DNA of 64,000 nucleotides from Rhabditoides inermis (GCA_963966185.1 CAWZYM010000129.1:310001-374000); one strand, 5' to 3'. Counted from the first letter of the stretch, positions 50,201 through 62,919 are shown. The notes: generated by a model from the sequence alone, not told the origin. A program made the numbers and translations.

Positions 50201-53200
50201 TCATTGGTCGGGCACTTCTCGAGAAAACACATTGTAGTATGCAGTTTGACTCGACCTCCCAAACGCGACGGTCGAGAGAAGATGGCCGGGCATAACTGTT
50301 AGAACGACTATGGTAAAAATAAAGACGGTTATAGCAGTTCATTTTGATGTTCTCTGAAAATGCCCATAGCTCATTGGTCGGGCACTTCTCGAGAAAACAC
50401 ATTGTAGTATGCAGTATGACTCGACCTCCCAAACGCGACGGTCGAGAGAAGATGGACGGGCATATTTGTTAGAACGACTATGGTAAAGTAAAAGACGGTT
50501 AGAGCAGTTCATTTTTATGTTCCCTGAAAATTCCCATAGCTCATTGGTCGGGCACTTCTCGAGAAAACACATTGTAGTATGTAGTTTGACTCGACCTCTC
50601 AAACGCGACGGTCGAGAGAAGATGGCCGGGCATAATTGTTAGAACGACTATAGTAAAGAAAAACACGGTTAGAGCAGTTCATTTTTCTCTTCTCTAAAAA
50701 TGCCCATAGCTCATTGGTCGGGCACTTCTCGAGAAAACACATTGTAGTATGCAGTATGACTCGACCTCCCAAACGCGACGGTCGAGAGAAGATGGCCGGG
50801 CATAATTGTTAGAACGACTATGGTAAAGAAAAACACGGTTAGAGCAGTTCATTTTTCTGTTCTCTAAAAATGCCCATAGCTCATTGGTCGGGCACTTCTC
50901 GAGAAAACACATTGTAGTATGCAGTTTGACTCGACCTCCCAAACGCGACGGTCGAGAGAAGATGGCCGGGCATATTTGTTAGAACGACTATGGTAAAGAA
51001 AAAGACGTTCGGAGCAATTTTTTTCATGTTCTCTGAAAATGCCCATAGCTCATTGGTCGGGCACTTTTCGAGAAAACACATTGTAGTATGCAGTTTGACT
51101 TGACCTCCCAAACGCGACGGTCGAGAAAAGATGGCCGGGCATATTTGTTAGAACGACTATGGTAAAGAGAAGGACGGTTAGAGCAGTTTATTTTTTTGTT
51201 CTCTGAAAATGCCCATAGCTCATTGGTCTGGCACTTCTCGAGAAAACACATTGTAGTAGGCAGTTTGACTCGACCTCCCAAACGCGACGGTCGAGAGAAG
51301 ATGGCCGGGCATATTTGTTAGAACGACTATGGTAAAGAAAAAGACGGTTGGAGCAGTTTATTTTAATGTTCTCTAAAAATGCCCATAGCTCATTGGTCGG
51401 GCACTTCTCGAGAAAACACATTGTAGTATGCAGTTTGACTCGACCTCCCAAACGCGACGGTCGAGAGAATGTGGCCGGGCATTATTGTTAGAACGACTAT
51501 GGTAAAGAGAAGGACGGTTAGAGCAGTTTATTTTTTGTTCTCTGAAAATGCCCATAGCTCATTGGTCGGGCACTTCTCGAGAAAACACATTGTAGTAGGC
51601 AGTTTGACTCGACCTCCCAAACGCGACGGTCGAGAGAATGTGGCCGGGCATTATTGTTATAACGACTATGGTAAAGAGAAGGACGGTTATAGCAGTTCAG
51701 TTTGATGTTCTCTAAAAATTCCCATAGCTCATTGGTCGGGCACTTCTCGAGAAAACACATTGTAGTATGCAGTTTGACTCGACCTCCCAAACGCGACGGT
51801 CGAGAGAATGTGGCCGGGCATTATTGTTAGAACGACTATGGTAAAGAGAAGGACGGTTAGAGCAGTTTATTTTTTTGTTCTCTGAAAATGCCCATAGCTC
51901 ATTGGTCTGGCACTTCTCGAGAAAACACATTGTAGTAGGCAGTTTGACTCGACCTCCCAAACGCGACGGTCGAGAGAAGATGGCCGGGCATATTTGTTAG
52001 AACGACTATGGTAAAGAAAAAGACGGTTGGAGCAGTTTATTTTAATGTTCTCTAAAAATGCCCATAGCTCATTGGTCGGGCACTTCTCGAGAAAACACAT
52101 TGTAGTATGCAGTTTGACTCGACCTCCCAAACGCGACGGTCGAGAGAATGTGGCCGGGCATTATTGTTAGAACGACTATGGTAAAGAGAAGGACGGTTAG
52201 AGCAGTTTATTTTTTTGTTCTCTGAAAATGCCCATAGCTCATTGGTCGGGCACTTCTCGAGAAAACACATTGTAGTAGGCAGTTTGACTCGACCTCCCAA
52301 ACGCGACGGTCGAGAGAATGTGGCCGGGCATTATTGTTATAACGACTATGGTAAAGAGAAGGACGGTTATAGCAGTTCAGTTTAATGTTCTCTAAAAATT
52401 CCCATAGCTCATTGGTCGGGCACTTCTCGAGAAAACACATTGTAGTATGCAGTTTGACTCGACCTCCCAAACGCGACGGTCGAGAGAAGATGGCCGGGCA
52501 TAATTGTTAGAACGACTATGGTAAAGAAAAACACGGTTATAGCAGTTCATTTTGATGTTCTCTGTAAACGCCCATATCTCATTGGTCGGGCACTTCTCGA
52601 GAAAACACATTGTAGTATGCAGTTTGACTCGACCTCCCAAACGCGACGGTCGAGAGAAGATGGCCGGGCATATTTGTTAGAACGACTATGGTAAAGAGAA
52701 AGACGGTTAGAGCAGTTTATTTTTATGTTTTCTAAAAATGCCCATAGCTCATTGGTCGGGCACTTCTCAAGAAAACACATTGTAGTATGCAGTTTGACTC
52801 AACTTCCCAAACGCGACGGTCGAGAGAAGATGGCCGGGCATATTTGTTAGAACGACTATGGTAAAGAGAAAGACGGTTAGAGCAGTTCATTTTTCTGTTC
52901 TCTAAAAATGCCCATAGCTCATTGGTCGGGCACTTCTCGAGAAAACACATTGTAGTATGCAGTTTGACTCGACCTCCCAAACGCGACGGTCGAGAGAAGA
53001 TGGCCGGGCATAACTGTTAGAACGACTATGGTAAAAATAAAGACGGTTATAGCAGTTCATTTTGATGTTCTCTGTAAATGCCCATAGCTCATTGGTCGGG
53101 CACTTCTCGAGAAAACACATTGTAGTATGCAGTATGACTCGACCTCCCAAACGCGACGGTCGAGAGAAGATGGACGGGCATATTTGTTAGAACGACTATG

Positions 53201-53800
53201 GTAAAGTAAAAGACGGTTAGAGCAGTTCATTTTTATGTTCCCTGAAAATTCCCATAGCTCATTGGTCGGGCACTTCTCGAGAAAACACATTGTAGTATGT
53301 AGTTTGACTCGACCTCTCAAACGCGACGGTCGAGAGAAGATGGCCGGGCATAATTGTTAGAACGACTATAGTAAAGAAAAACACGGTTAGAGCAGTTCAT
53401 TTTTCTCTTCTCTAAAAATGCCCATAGCTCATTGGTCGGGCACTTCTCGAGAAAACACATTGTAGTATGCAGTATGACTCGACCTCCCAAACGCGACGGT
53501 CGAGAGAAGATGGCCGGGCATAATTGTTAGAACGACTATGGTAAAGAAAAACACGGTTAGAGCAGTTCATTTTTCTGTTCTCTAAAAATGCCCATAGCTC
53601 ATTGGTCGGGCACTTCTCGAGAAAACACATTGTAGTATGCAGTTTGACTCGACCTCCCAAACGCGACGGTCGAGAGAAGATGGCCGGGCATATTTGTTAG
53701 AACGACTATGGTAAAGAAAAAGACGTTCGGAGCAATTTTTTTCATGTTCTCTGAAAATGCCCATAGCTCATTGGTCGGGCACTTTTCGAGAAAACACATT
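44231..53800 (+). repeat. HOR with units lengthening 9, 11, 13, 16 monomers
   Basis: The rare marker CTCTGTAAACGCCCATATCTC (no longer than its neighbours' equivalent stretch) starts at 44231, 45762, 47632, 49842 and 52560. Spacings are 1,531, 1,870, 2,210 and 2,718 bp, close to 9, 11, 13 and 16 monomers. Within units, 680-bp 4-monomer subrepeats are visible (46,104/46,784; 48,314/48,994), built from GGTTGGAGCAG, poly-T GTTTATTTTTTTG plus GTAGTAGGC, and GTTATAACGAC monomers. 48,994-51,111 matches 51,712-53,829 at offset 2,718. Confidence 0.85.
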
Positions 53801-56172
53801 GTAGTATGCAGTTTGACTTGACCTCCCAAACGCGACGGTCGAGAGAAGATGGCCGGGCATAATTGTTAAAACGACTATGGTAAAAAAAAAACACGGTTAG
53901 AGCAGTTCATTTTTATGTTCTCTAAAAATGCCCATAGCTCATTGGTCGGGCACTTCTCGAGAAAACACATTGTAGTATGCAGTTTGACTCGACCTCCCAA
54001 ACGCGACGGTCGAGAAAAGATGGCCGGGCATATTTGTTAGAACGACTATGGTAAAGAAAAAAACAGTTAGAGCAGTTCATTTTCCTGTTCTCTAAAAATG
54101 CCCTTAGCTCATTGGTCGGGCACTTCTCGAGAAAACACATTGTAGTATGCAGTTTGACTCGACCTCCCAAACGCGACGGTCGAGATAAGATGGCCGGGCA
54201 TATTTGTTAGAACGACTAAGGTAAAGAAAAAGACAGTTAGAGCAGTTCATTTTCCTGTTCTCTAAAAATGCCCTTAGCTCATTGGTCGGGCACTTCTCGA
54301 GAAAACACATTGTAGTATGCAGTTTGACTCGACCTCCCAAACGCGACGGTCGAGAGAAGATGGCCGGGCATATTTGTTAGAACGACTAAGGTAAAGAAAA
54401 ACACGGTTAGAGCAGTTCATTTTTATGTTCTCTAAAAATGCCCTTAGCTCATTGGTCGGGCACTTCTCGAGAAAACACATTGTAGTATGCAGTTTGACTC
54501 GACCTCCCAAACGCGACGGTCGAGAGAAGATGGCCGGGCATATTTGTTAGAACGACTAAGGTAAAGAAAAACACGGTCAAAGCAGTTCAATTTCATGTTC
54601 TCTAAAAGTGCCTATAGCTCATTGGTCGGGCACTTCTCGAGAAAACACATTGTAGTATGCAGTTTGACTCGACCTCCCAAACGCGACGGTCGAGATAAGA
54701 TGGCCGGGCATATTTGTTAGAACGACTAAGGTAAAGAAAAAGACAGTTAGAGCAGTTCATTTTCCTGTTCTCTAAAAATGCCCTTAGCTCATTGGTCGAT
54801 CACTTCTCGAGAAAACACATTGTAGTATGCAGTTTGACTCGACCTCCCAAACGCGACGGTCGAGAGAAGATGGCCGGGCATATTTGTTAGAACGACTAAG
54901 GTAAAGAAAAACACGGTTAGAGCAGTTCATTTTTATGTTCTCTAAAAATGCCCTTAGCTCATTGGTCGGGCACTTCTCGAGAAAACACATTGTAGTATGC
55001 AGTTTGACTCGACCTCCCAAACGCGACGGTCGAGAGAAGATGGCCGGGCATATTTGTTAGAACGACTAAGGTAAAGAAAAACACGGTCAAAGCAGTTCAA
55101 TTTCATGTTCTCTAAAAGTGCCTATAGTTCATTGGTCGGGCACGTCTCGAGAAAACACATTGTAGTATGCAGTTTGACTCGACCTCCCAAACGCGACGGT
55201 CGAGAGAAGATGGCCGGGCATATTTGTTAGAACGACTATGGTAAAGAAAAAGACTTTGTAAGCAGTTCAATTTTATGTTCTCTAAAAATGCCCATAGCTC
55301 ATTGGTCGGGCTTTTCTCGAGAAAACACATTGTAGTATGCAATTTGACTCGACCTCCCAAACGCGACGGTCGAGAGAAGATGGCCGGGCATATTTGTTAG
55401 AACGACTATGGTAAAGAAAAACACGGTTAGAGCAGTTCATTTTTATGTTCTCTTAAAATGCCCATAGTTTATTGGTCGGGCACTTCTCAAGAAAACACAT
55501 TGTAGTATGAAGTTTGACTCGACCTCCCAAACGCGACGGTCAAGAGAAGATGGCCGGGCAAATTTGTTAGAACGACTATGGCAAAAAAGACGGTTAGAGC
55601 AGTTCATTTTTATGTTCGCTAAAAATGCCCATAGCTCATTGGTCGAGCACTTCTCAAGAAAACACATTGTAGTATACAGTTTGACTCGAACTCCCAAACG
55701 CGACGGTCGAGAGAAGATGGGAGGGCATATTTGTTAGAACGACTATGGTAAAGAAAAAGACTTTGTAAGCAGTTCAATTTTATGTTCTCTAAAAACGCCC
55801 ATAGCTCATTGGTCGGGCACTTCTCGAGAAAACACATTGTAGTATGCAGTTGGACTCGAACTCCCAAACGCGACGGTCGAGAGAAGATGGCCGAGCATAT
55901 TTGTTAGAACGACTATGGTAAAGAAAAAGACGGTTCGAGCAGTTCATTTTTGTGTTCGCTAAAAACGCCCATAGCTCATTGGTCGGGCACTTCTCGAGAA
56001 AACACATTGTAGTATGCAGTTGGACTCGAACTCCCAAACGCGACGGTCGAGAGAAGATGGGAGGGCATATTTGTTAGAACGACTATGGTAAAGAAAAAGA
56101 CTTTGTAAGCAGTTCAATTTTATGTTCTCTAAAAACGCCCATAGCTCATTGGTCGGACACTTCTCGAGAAAA

Positions 56173-56261
56173 CACAGTAAAGAAAAAGACGGTTGAAGCA
56201 GTTCATTTTTATGTTCTCTGAAAATGCCCATAGCTCATTGGTCGGGCACTTCTCGAGAAAA
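56173..56261 (+). repeat. 89-bp half monomer (81-bp deletion), copy 1
   Basis: CACA is followed directly by GTAAAG, removing monomer positions 5-85, including the dyad and the GAGAG/ATGGC region but keeping the CCAAT and CTCGAG parts. It is preceded by GGTCGGACACTT, a variant shared with the other two copies. Confidence 0.9.
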
Positions 56262-59200
56262 CACATTGTAGTATGCAGTTTTACTCGACCTCCCAAATGC
56301 GACGGTCGAGAGAAGATGGCCGGGCATATTTGTTAGAACGACTTTGGTAAAGAAAAACACGGTTAGAGCAGTTCATTTTTATGTTCTCTAAAAATGCCCT
56401 TAGCTCATTGGTCGGGCACTTCTCGAGAAAACACATTGTAGTATGCAGTTTGACTCGACCTCCCAAACGCGACGGTCGAGAGAAGATGGCCGGGCATATT
56501 TGTTAGAACGACTAAGGTAAAGAAAAACACGGTCAAAGCAGTTCAATTTCATGTTCTCTAAAAGTGCCTATAGCTCATTGGTCGGGCACTTCTCGAGAAA
56601 ACACATTGTAGTATGCAGTTTGACTCGACCTCCCAAACGCGACGGTCGAGATAAGATGGCCGGGCATATTTGTTAGAACGACTAAGGTAAAGAAAAAGAC
56701 AGTTAGAGCAGTTCATTTTCCTGTTCTCTAAAAATGCCCTTAGCTCATTGGTCGGGCACTTCTCGAGAAAACACATTGTAGTATGCAGTTTGACTCGACC
56801 TCCCAAACGCGACGGTCGAGAGAAGATGGCCGGGCATATTTGTTAGAACGACTAAGGTAAAGAAAAACACGGTTAGAGCAGTTCATTTTTATGTTCTCTA
56901 AAAATGCCCTTAGCTCATTGGTCGGGCACTTCTCGAGAAAACACATTGTAGTATGCAGTTTGACTCGACCTCCCAAACGCGACGGTCGAGAGAAGATGGC
57001 CGGGCATATTTGTTAGAACGACTAAGGTAAAGAAAAACACGGTCAAAGCAGTTCAATTTCATGTTCTCTAAAAGTGCCTATAGCTCATTGGTCGGGCACG
57101 TCTCGAGAAAACACATTGTAGTATGCAGTTTGACTCGACCTCCCAAACGCGACGGTCGAGAGAAGATGGCCGGGCATATTTGTTAGAACGACTATGGTAA
57201 AGAAAAAGACTTTGTAAGCAGTTCAATTTTATGTTCTCTAAAAATGCCCATAGCTCATTGGTCGGGCTTTTCTCGAGAAAACACATTGTAGTATGCAATT
57301 TGACTCGACCTCCCAAACGCGACGGTCGAGAGAAGATGGCCGGGCATATTTGTTAGAACGACTATGGTAAAGAAAAACACGGTTAGAGCAGTTCATTTTT
57401 ATGTTCTCTTAAAATGCCCATAGTTTATTGGTCGGGCACGTCTCGAGAAAACACATTGTAGTATGCAGTTTGACTCGACCTCCCAAACGCGACGGTCGAG
57501 AGAAGATGGCCGGGCATATTTGTTAGAACGACTATGGTAAAGAAAAAGACTTTGTAAGCAGTTCAATTTTATGTTCTCTAAAAATGCCCATAGCTCATTG
57601 GTCGGGCTTTTCTCGAGAAAACACATTGTAGTATGCAATTTGACTCGACCTCCCAAACGCGACGGTCGAGAGAAGATGGCCGGGCATATTTGTTAGAACG
57701 ACTATGGTAAAGAAAAACACGGTTAGAGCAGTTCATTTTTATGTTCTCTTAAAATGCCCATAGTTTATTGGTCGGGCACTTCTCAAGAAAACACATTGTA
57801 GTATGAAGTTTGACTCGACCTCCCAAACGCGACGGTCGAGAGAAGATGGCCGGGCAAATTTGTTAGAACGACTATGGCAAAAAAGACGGTTAGAGCAGTT
57901 CATTTTTATGTTCGCTAAAAATGCCCATAGCTCATTGGTCGAGCACTTCTCAAGAAAACACATTGTAGTATACAGTTTGACTCGAACTCCCAAACGCGAC
58001 GGTCGAGAGAAGATGGGAGGGCATATTTGTTAGAACGACTATGGTAAAGAAAAACACGGTTAGAGCAGTTCATTTTTATGTTCTCTAAAAATGCCCTTAG
58101 CTCATTGGTCGGGCACTTCTCGAGAAAACACATTGTAGTATGCAGTTTGACTCGACCTCCCAAACGCGACGGTCGAGAGAAGATGGCCGGGCATATTTGT
58201 TAGAACGACTAAGGTAAAGAAAAACACGGTCAAAGCAGTTCAATTTCATGTTCTCTAAAAGTGCCTATAGTTCATTGGTCGGGCACGTCTCGAGAAAACA
58301 CATTGTAGTATGCAGTTTGACTCGACCTCCCAAACGCGACGGTCGAGAGAAGATGGCCGGGCATATTTGTTAGAACGACTATGGTAAAGAAAAAGACTTT
58401 GTAAGCAGTTCAATTTTATGTTCTCTAAAAATGCCCATAGCTCATTGGTCGGGCTTTTCTCGAGAAAACACATTGTAGTATGCAATTTGACTCGACCTCC
58501 CAAACGCGACGGTCGAGAGAAGATGGCCGGGCATATTTGTTAGAACGACTATGGTAAAGAAAAACACGGTTAGAGCAGTTCATTTTTATGTTCTCTTAAA
58601 ATGCCCATAGTTTATTGGTCGGGCACTTCTCAAGAAAACACATTGTAGTATGAAGTTTGACTCGACCTCCCAAACGCGACGGTCGAGAGAAGATGGCCGG
58701 GCAAATTTGTTAGAACGACTATGGCAAAAAAGACGGTTAGAGCAGTTCATTTTTATGTTCGCTAAAAATGCCCATAGCTCATTGGTCGAGCACTTCTCAA
58801 GAAAACACATTGTAGTATACAGTTTGACTCGAACTCCCAAACGCGACGGTCGAGAGAAGATGGGAGGGCATATTTGTTAGAACGACTATGGTAAAGAAAA
58901 AGACTTTGTAAGCAGTTCAATTTTATGTTCTCTAAAAACGCCCATAGCTCATTGGTCGGGCACTTCTCGAGAAAACACATTGTAGTATGCAGTTGGACTC
59001 GAACTCCCAAACGCGACGGTCGAGAGAAGATGGCCGAGCATATTTGTTAGAACGACTATGGTAAAGAAAAAGACGGTTCGAGCAGTTCATTTTTGTGTTC
59101 GCTAAAAACGCCCATAGCTCATTGGTCGGGCACTTCTCGAGAAAACACATTGTAGTATGCAGTTGGACTCGAACTCCCAAACGCGACGGTCGAGAGAAGA

Positions 59201-59315
59201 TGGGAGGGCATATTTGTTAGAACGACTATGGTAAAGAAAAAGACTTTGTAAGCAGTTCAATTTTATGTTCTCTAAAAACGCCCATAGCTCATTGGTCGGA
59301 CACTTCTCGAGAAAA

Positions 59316-59404
59316 CACAGTAAAGAAAAAGACGGTTGAAGCAGTTCATTTTTATGTTCTCTGAAAATGCCCATAGCTCATTGGTCGGGCACTACTCGAG
59401 AAAA
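59316..59404 (+). repeat. 89-bp half monomer, copy 2
   Basis: Same 81-bp deletion with the same breakpoints, exactly 3,143 bp from copy 1, carried by the long-range duplication. It ends with CTACTCGAG instead of CTTCTCGAG. Confidence 0.9.
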
Positions 59405-60254
59405 CACATTGTAGTATGCAGTTTTACTCGACCTCCCAAATGCGACGGTCGAGAGAAGATGGCCGGGCATATTTGTTAGAACGACTTTGGTAAAGAAAAA
59501 CACGGTTAGAGCAGTTCATTTTTATGTTCTCTAAAAATGCCCTTAGCTCATTGGTCGGGCACTTCTCGAGAAAACACATTGTAGTATGCAGTTTGACTCG
59601 ACCTCCCAAACGCGACGGTCGAGAGAAGATGGCCGGGCATATTTGTTAGAACGACTAAGGTAAAGAAAAACACGGTCAAAGCAGTTCAATTTCATGTTCT
59701 CTAAAAGTGCCTATAGCTCATTGGTCGGGCACTTCTCGAGAAAACACATTGTAGTATGCAGTTTGACTCGACCTCCCAAACGCGACGGTCGAGATAAGAT
59801 GGCCGGGCATATTTGTTAGAACGACTAAGGTAAAGAAAAAGACAGTTAGAGCAGTTCATTTTCCTGTTCTCTAAAAATGCCCTTAGCTCATTGGTCGGGC
59901 ACTTCTCGAGAAAACACATTGTAGTATGCAGTTTGACTCGACCTCCCAAACGCGACGGTCGAGAGAAGATGGCCGGGCATATTTGTTAGAACGACTAAGG
60001 TAAAGAAAAACACGGTTAGAGCAGTTCATTTTTATGTTCTCTAAAAATGCCCTTAGCTCATTGGTCGGGCACTTCTCGAGAAAACACATTGTAGTATGCA
60101 GTTTGACTCGACCTCCCAAACGCGACGGTCGAGAGAAGATGGCCGGGCATATTTGTTAGAACGACTATGGTAAAGAAAAAGACTTTGTAAGCAGTTCAAT
60201 TTTATGTTCTCTAAAAACGCCCATAGCTCATTGGTCGGACACTTCTCGAGAAAA

Positions 60255-60343
60255 CACAGTAAAGAAAAAGACGGTTGAAGCAGTTCATTTTTATGTTCTC
60301 TGAAAATGCCCATAGCTCATTGGTCGGGCACTACTCGAGAAAA
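60255..60343 (+). repeat. 89-bp half monomer, copy 3
   Basis: Same breakpoints again, 939 bp from copy 2. It shares CTACTCGAG with copy 2, so it derives from that copy or the reverse, not independently from copy 1. It marks the left edge of the zone where GTTTTACTCGACC monomers take over. Confidence 0.9.
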
Positions 60344-60532
60344 CACATTGTAGTAAGCAGTTTTACTCAACCTCCCAAATGCGACGGTCGAGAGAAGATG
60401 GCCGGGCATATTTGTTAGAACGACTTTGGTGAAGAAAAAGACGGTTGAAGCAGTTCATTTTTATGTTCTCTGAAAATGCCCATAGCTCATTGGTCGGGCA
60501 CTTCTCGAGAAAACACATTGTAGTATGCAGTT

Positions 60533-62538
60533 TTACTCGACCTCCCAAACGCGACGGTCGAGAGAAGATGGCCGGGCATATTTGTTAGAACGACTATGGT
60601 AAAGAGCAGTTCATTTTCAAGTTCTCTGAAAATGCCCAAAGCTCATTGGTCGGGCACTTCTCGAGAAAACACATTGTAGTATGCAGTTTTACTCGACCTC
60701 CCAAACGCGACGGTCGAGAGAAGATGGCCGGGCATATTTGTTAGAACGACTTTGGTGAAGAAAAAGACGGTTGAAGCAGTTCATTTTTATGTTCTCTGAA
60801 AATGCCCATAGCTCATTGGTCGGGCACTTCTCGAGAAAACACATTGTAGTATGCAGTTTTACTCGACCTCCCAAACGCGACGGTCGAAAGAAGGTGGCCG
60901 GGCGTTATTGTTAGAACGACTATGGTAAAGAAAAAGACGGTTAGAGCAGTTCATTTTTCTGTTCTCTAAAAATGCCCATAGCTCATTGGTCGGGCACTTC
61001 TCGAGAAAACACATTGTAGTATGCAGTTTGACTCGACCTCCCAAACGCGACGGTCGAGAGAAGATGGCCGGGCAAGTTTGTTAGAACGACTATGGCAAAA
61101 AAGACGGTTAGAGCAGTTCATTTTTATGTTCTCTAAAAATGCCCATAGCTCATTGGTCGGGCACTTCTCGAGAAAACACATTGTAGTATGCAGTTTTACT
61201 CGACCTCCCAAATGCGACGGTCGAGAGAAGATGGCCGGGCATATTTGTTAGAACGACTTTGGTGAAGAAAAAGACGGTTGAAGCAGTTCATTTTTATGTT
61301 CTCTGAAAATGCCCATAGCTCATTGGTCGGGCACTTCTCGAGAAAACACATTGTAGTATGCAGTTTTACTCGACCTCCCAAACGCGACGGTCGAAAGAAG
61401 GTGGCCGGGCGTTATTGTTAGAACGACTATGGTAAAGAAAAAGACGGTTAGAGCAGTTCATTTTTCTGTTCTCTAAAAATGCCCATAGCTCATTGGTCGG
61501 GCACTTCTCGAGAAAACACATTGTAGTATGCAGTTTTACTCGACCTCCCAAACGCGACGGTCGAGAGAAGATGGCCGGGCATATTTGTTAGAACGACTAT
61601 GGTAAAGAGCAGTTCATTTTCAAGTTCTCTGAAAATGCCCAAAGCTCATTGGTCGGGCACTTCTCGAGAAAACACATTGTAGTATGCAGTTTTACTCGAC
61701 CTCCCAAACGCGACGGTCGAGAGAAGATGGCCGGGCATATTTGTTAGAACGACTTTGGTGAAGAAAAAGACGGTTGAAGCAGTTCATTTTTATGTTCTCT
61801 GAAAATGCCCATAGCTCATTGGTCGGGCACTTCTCGAGAAAACACATTGTAGTATGCAGTTTTACTCGACCTCCCAAACGCGACGGTCGAAAGAAGGTGG
61901 CCGGGCGTTATTGTTAGAACGACTATGGTAAAGAAAAAGACGGTTAGAGCAGTTCATTTTTCTGTTCTCTAAAAATGCCCATAGCTCATTGGTCGGGCAC
62001 TTCTCGAGAAAACACATTGTAGTATGCAGTTTGACTCGACCTCCCAAACGCGACGGTCGAGAGAAGATGGCCGGGCAAGTTTGTTAGAACGACTATGGCA
62101 AAAAAGACGGTTAGAGCAGTTCATTTTTATGTTCTCTAAAAATGCCCATAGCTCATTGGTCGGGCACTTCTCGAGAAAACACATTGTAGTATGCAGTTTT
62201 ACTCGACCTCCCAAATGCGACGGTCGAGAGAAGATGGCCGGGCATATTTGTTAGAACGACTTTGGTGAAGAAAAAGACGGTTGAAGCAGTTCATTTTTAT
62301 GTTCTCTGAAAATGCCCATAGCTCATTGGTCGGGCACTTCTCGAGAAAACACATTGTAGTATGCAGTTTTACTCGACCTCCCAAACGCGACGGTCGAAAG
62401 AAGGTGGCCGGGCGTTATTGTTAGAACGACTATGGTAAAGAAAAAGACGGTTAGAGCAGTTCATTTTTCTGTTCTCTAAAAATGCCCATAGCTCATTGGT
62501 CGGGCACTTCTCGAGAAAACACATTGTAGTATGCAGTT
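60533..62538 (+). repeat. Two tandem copies of a 1,003-bp 6-monomer HOR
   Basis: Copies are about 60,533-61,535 and 61,536-62,538 (offset 1,003). Each has a monomer with a 14-bp deletion giving GGTAAAGAGCAG (aaag at 60601 and 61604), a 167-bp monomer with GGCAAAAAAGACGG, CGAAAGAAGGTGG plus GGGCGTTATTG monomers, and GGTGAAG monomers. The deletions account for 1,003 rather than 1,020 bp. I see no differences between the two copies. Confidence 0.9.
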
Positions 62539-62881
62539 TGACTCGACCTCCCAAACGCGACGGTCGAGAGAAGATGGCCGGGCATATTTGTTAGAACGAC
62601 TATGGTAAAGAAAAACACGGTTGTAGCAGTTCATTTTTCTGATCTCAAAAAATGTCCATAGCTCATTGGTCGGGCACTTCTCGAGAAAACACATTGTAGT
62701 ATGCAGTTTTACTCGACCTCCCAAACGCGACGGTCGAAAGAAGGTGGCCGGGCGTTATTGTTAGAACGACTATGGTAAAGAAAAAGACGGTTAGAGCAGT
62801 TCATTTTTCTGTTCTCTAAAAATGCCCATAGCTCATTGGTCGGGCACTTCTCGAGAAAACACATTGTAGTATGCAGTTTGA

Positions 62882-62908
62882 CTCGACCTCCCAAACGCGA
62901 CGGTCGAG
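62882..62908. repeat. Intramonomer dyad symmetry (7-bp stem, 13-nt loop)
   Basis: CTCGACC at 62882-62888 is the exact reverse complement of GGTCGAG at 62902-62908, with a 13-base loop. The element is present in nearly every monomer. In the left half of the window the commoner form is CTCGATC, giving a T/G apposition at one stem position; in the right half CTCGACC restores full pairing. A minority subtype, CTCAACT, breaks two pairs. Dyad symmetries are reported to be common in centromeric satellites and could form cruciforms or RNA hairpins; any function here is inference. Confidence 0.7.
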
Positions 62909-62919
62909 AGAAGATGGCC
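62906..62919 (+). promoter_or_regulatory. GAGAG plus AAGATGGCC motif pair (reference copy)
   Basis: GAGAG is followed immediately by AAGATGGCC. On the other strand this reads GGCCATCTT, which contains the GCCAT core used by YY1/Pho-type zinc fingers, while GAGAG is the core for GAGA-factor-type proteins in insects. The pair is repeated in most monomers. One monomer subtype carries GAATGTGGCC instead, which removes the GCCAT core. These are short motif matches only; no binding is shown, and the host may not have these factors. Confidence 0.2.

Larger units (their letters stand above)
53801..60343 (+). repeat. Satellite zone with a 2.1-kb block duplicated 3,143 bp apart
   Basis: About 54,900-57,013 recurs at 58,043-60,157 with a constant offset of 3,143. 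Local subtypes include GACTAAGG, GACTTTGTAAGCAG, GGTCAAAGCAG, GAACTCCC, GATGGGAGGGC and GGGCTTTTCTCGAG. A 3-monomer repeat is present at 54,274/54,784 (offset 510), and smaller copies link 55,112, 57,068 and 58,255. One of the few differences is CACTTCTCGAG (56,251) against CACTACTCGAG (59,394). Confidence 0.85.
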
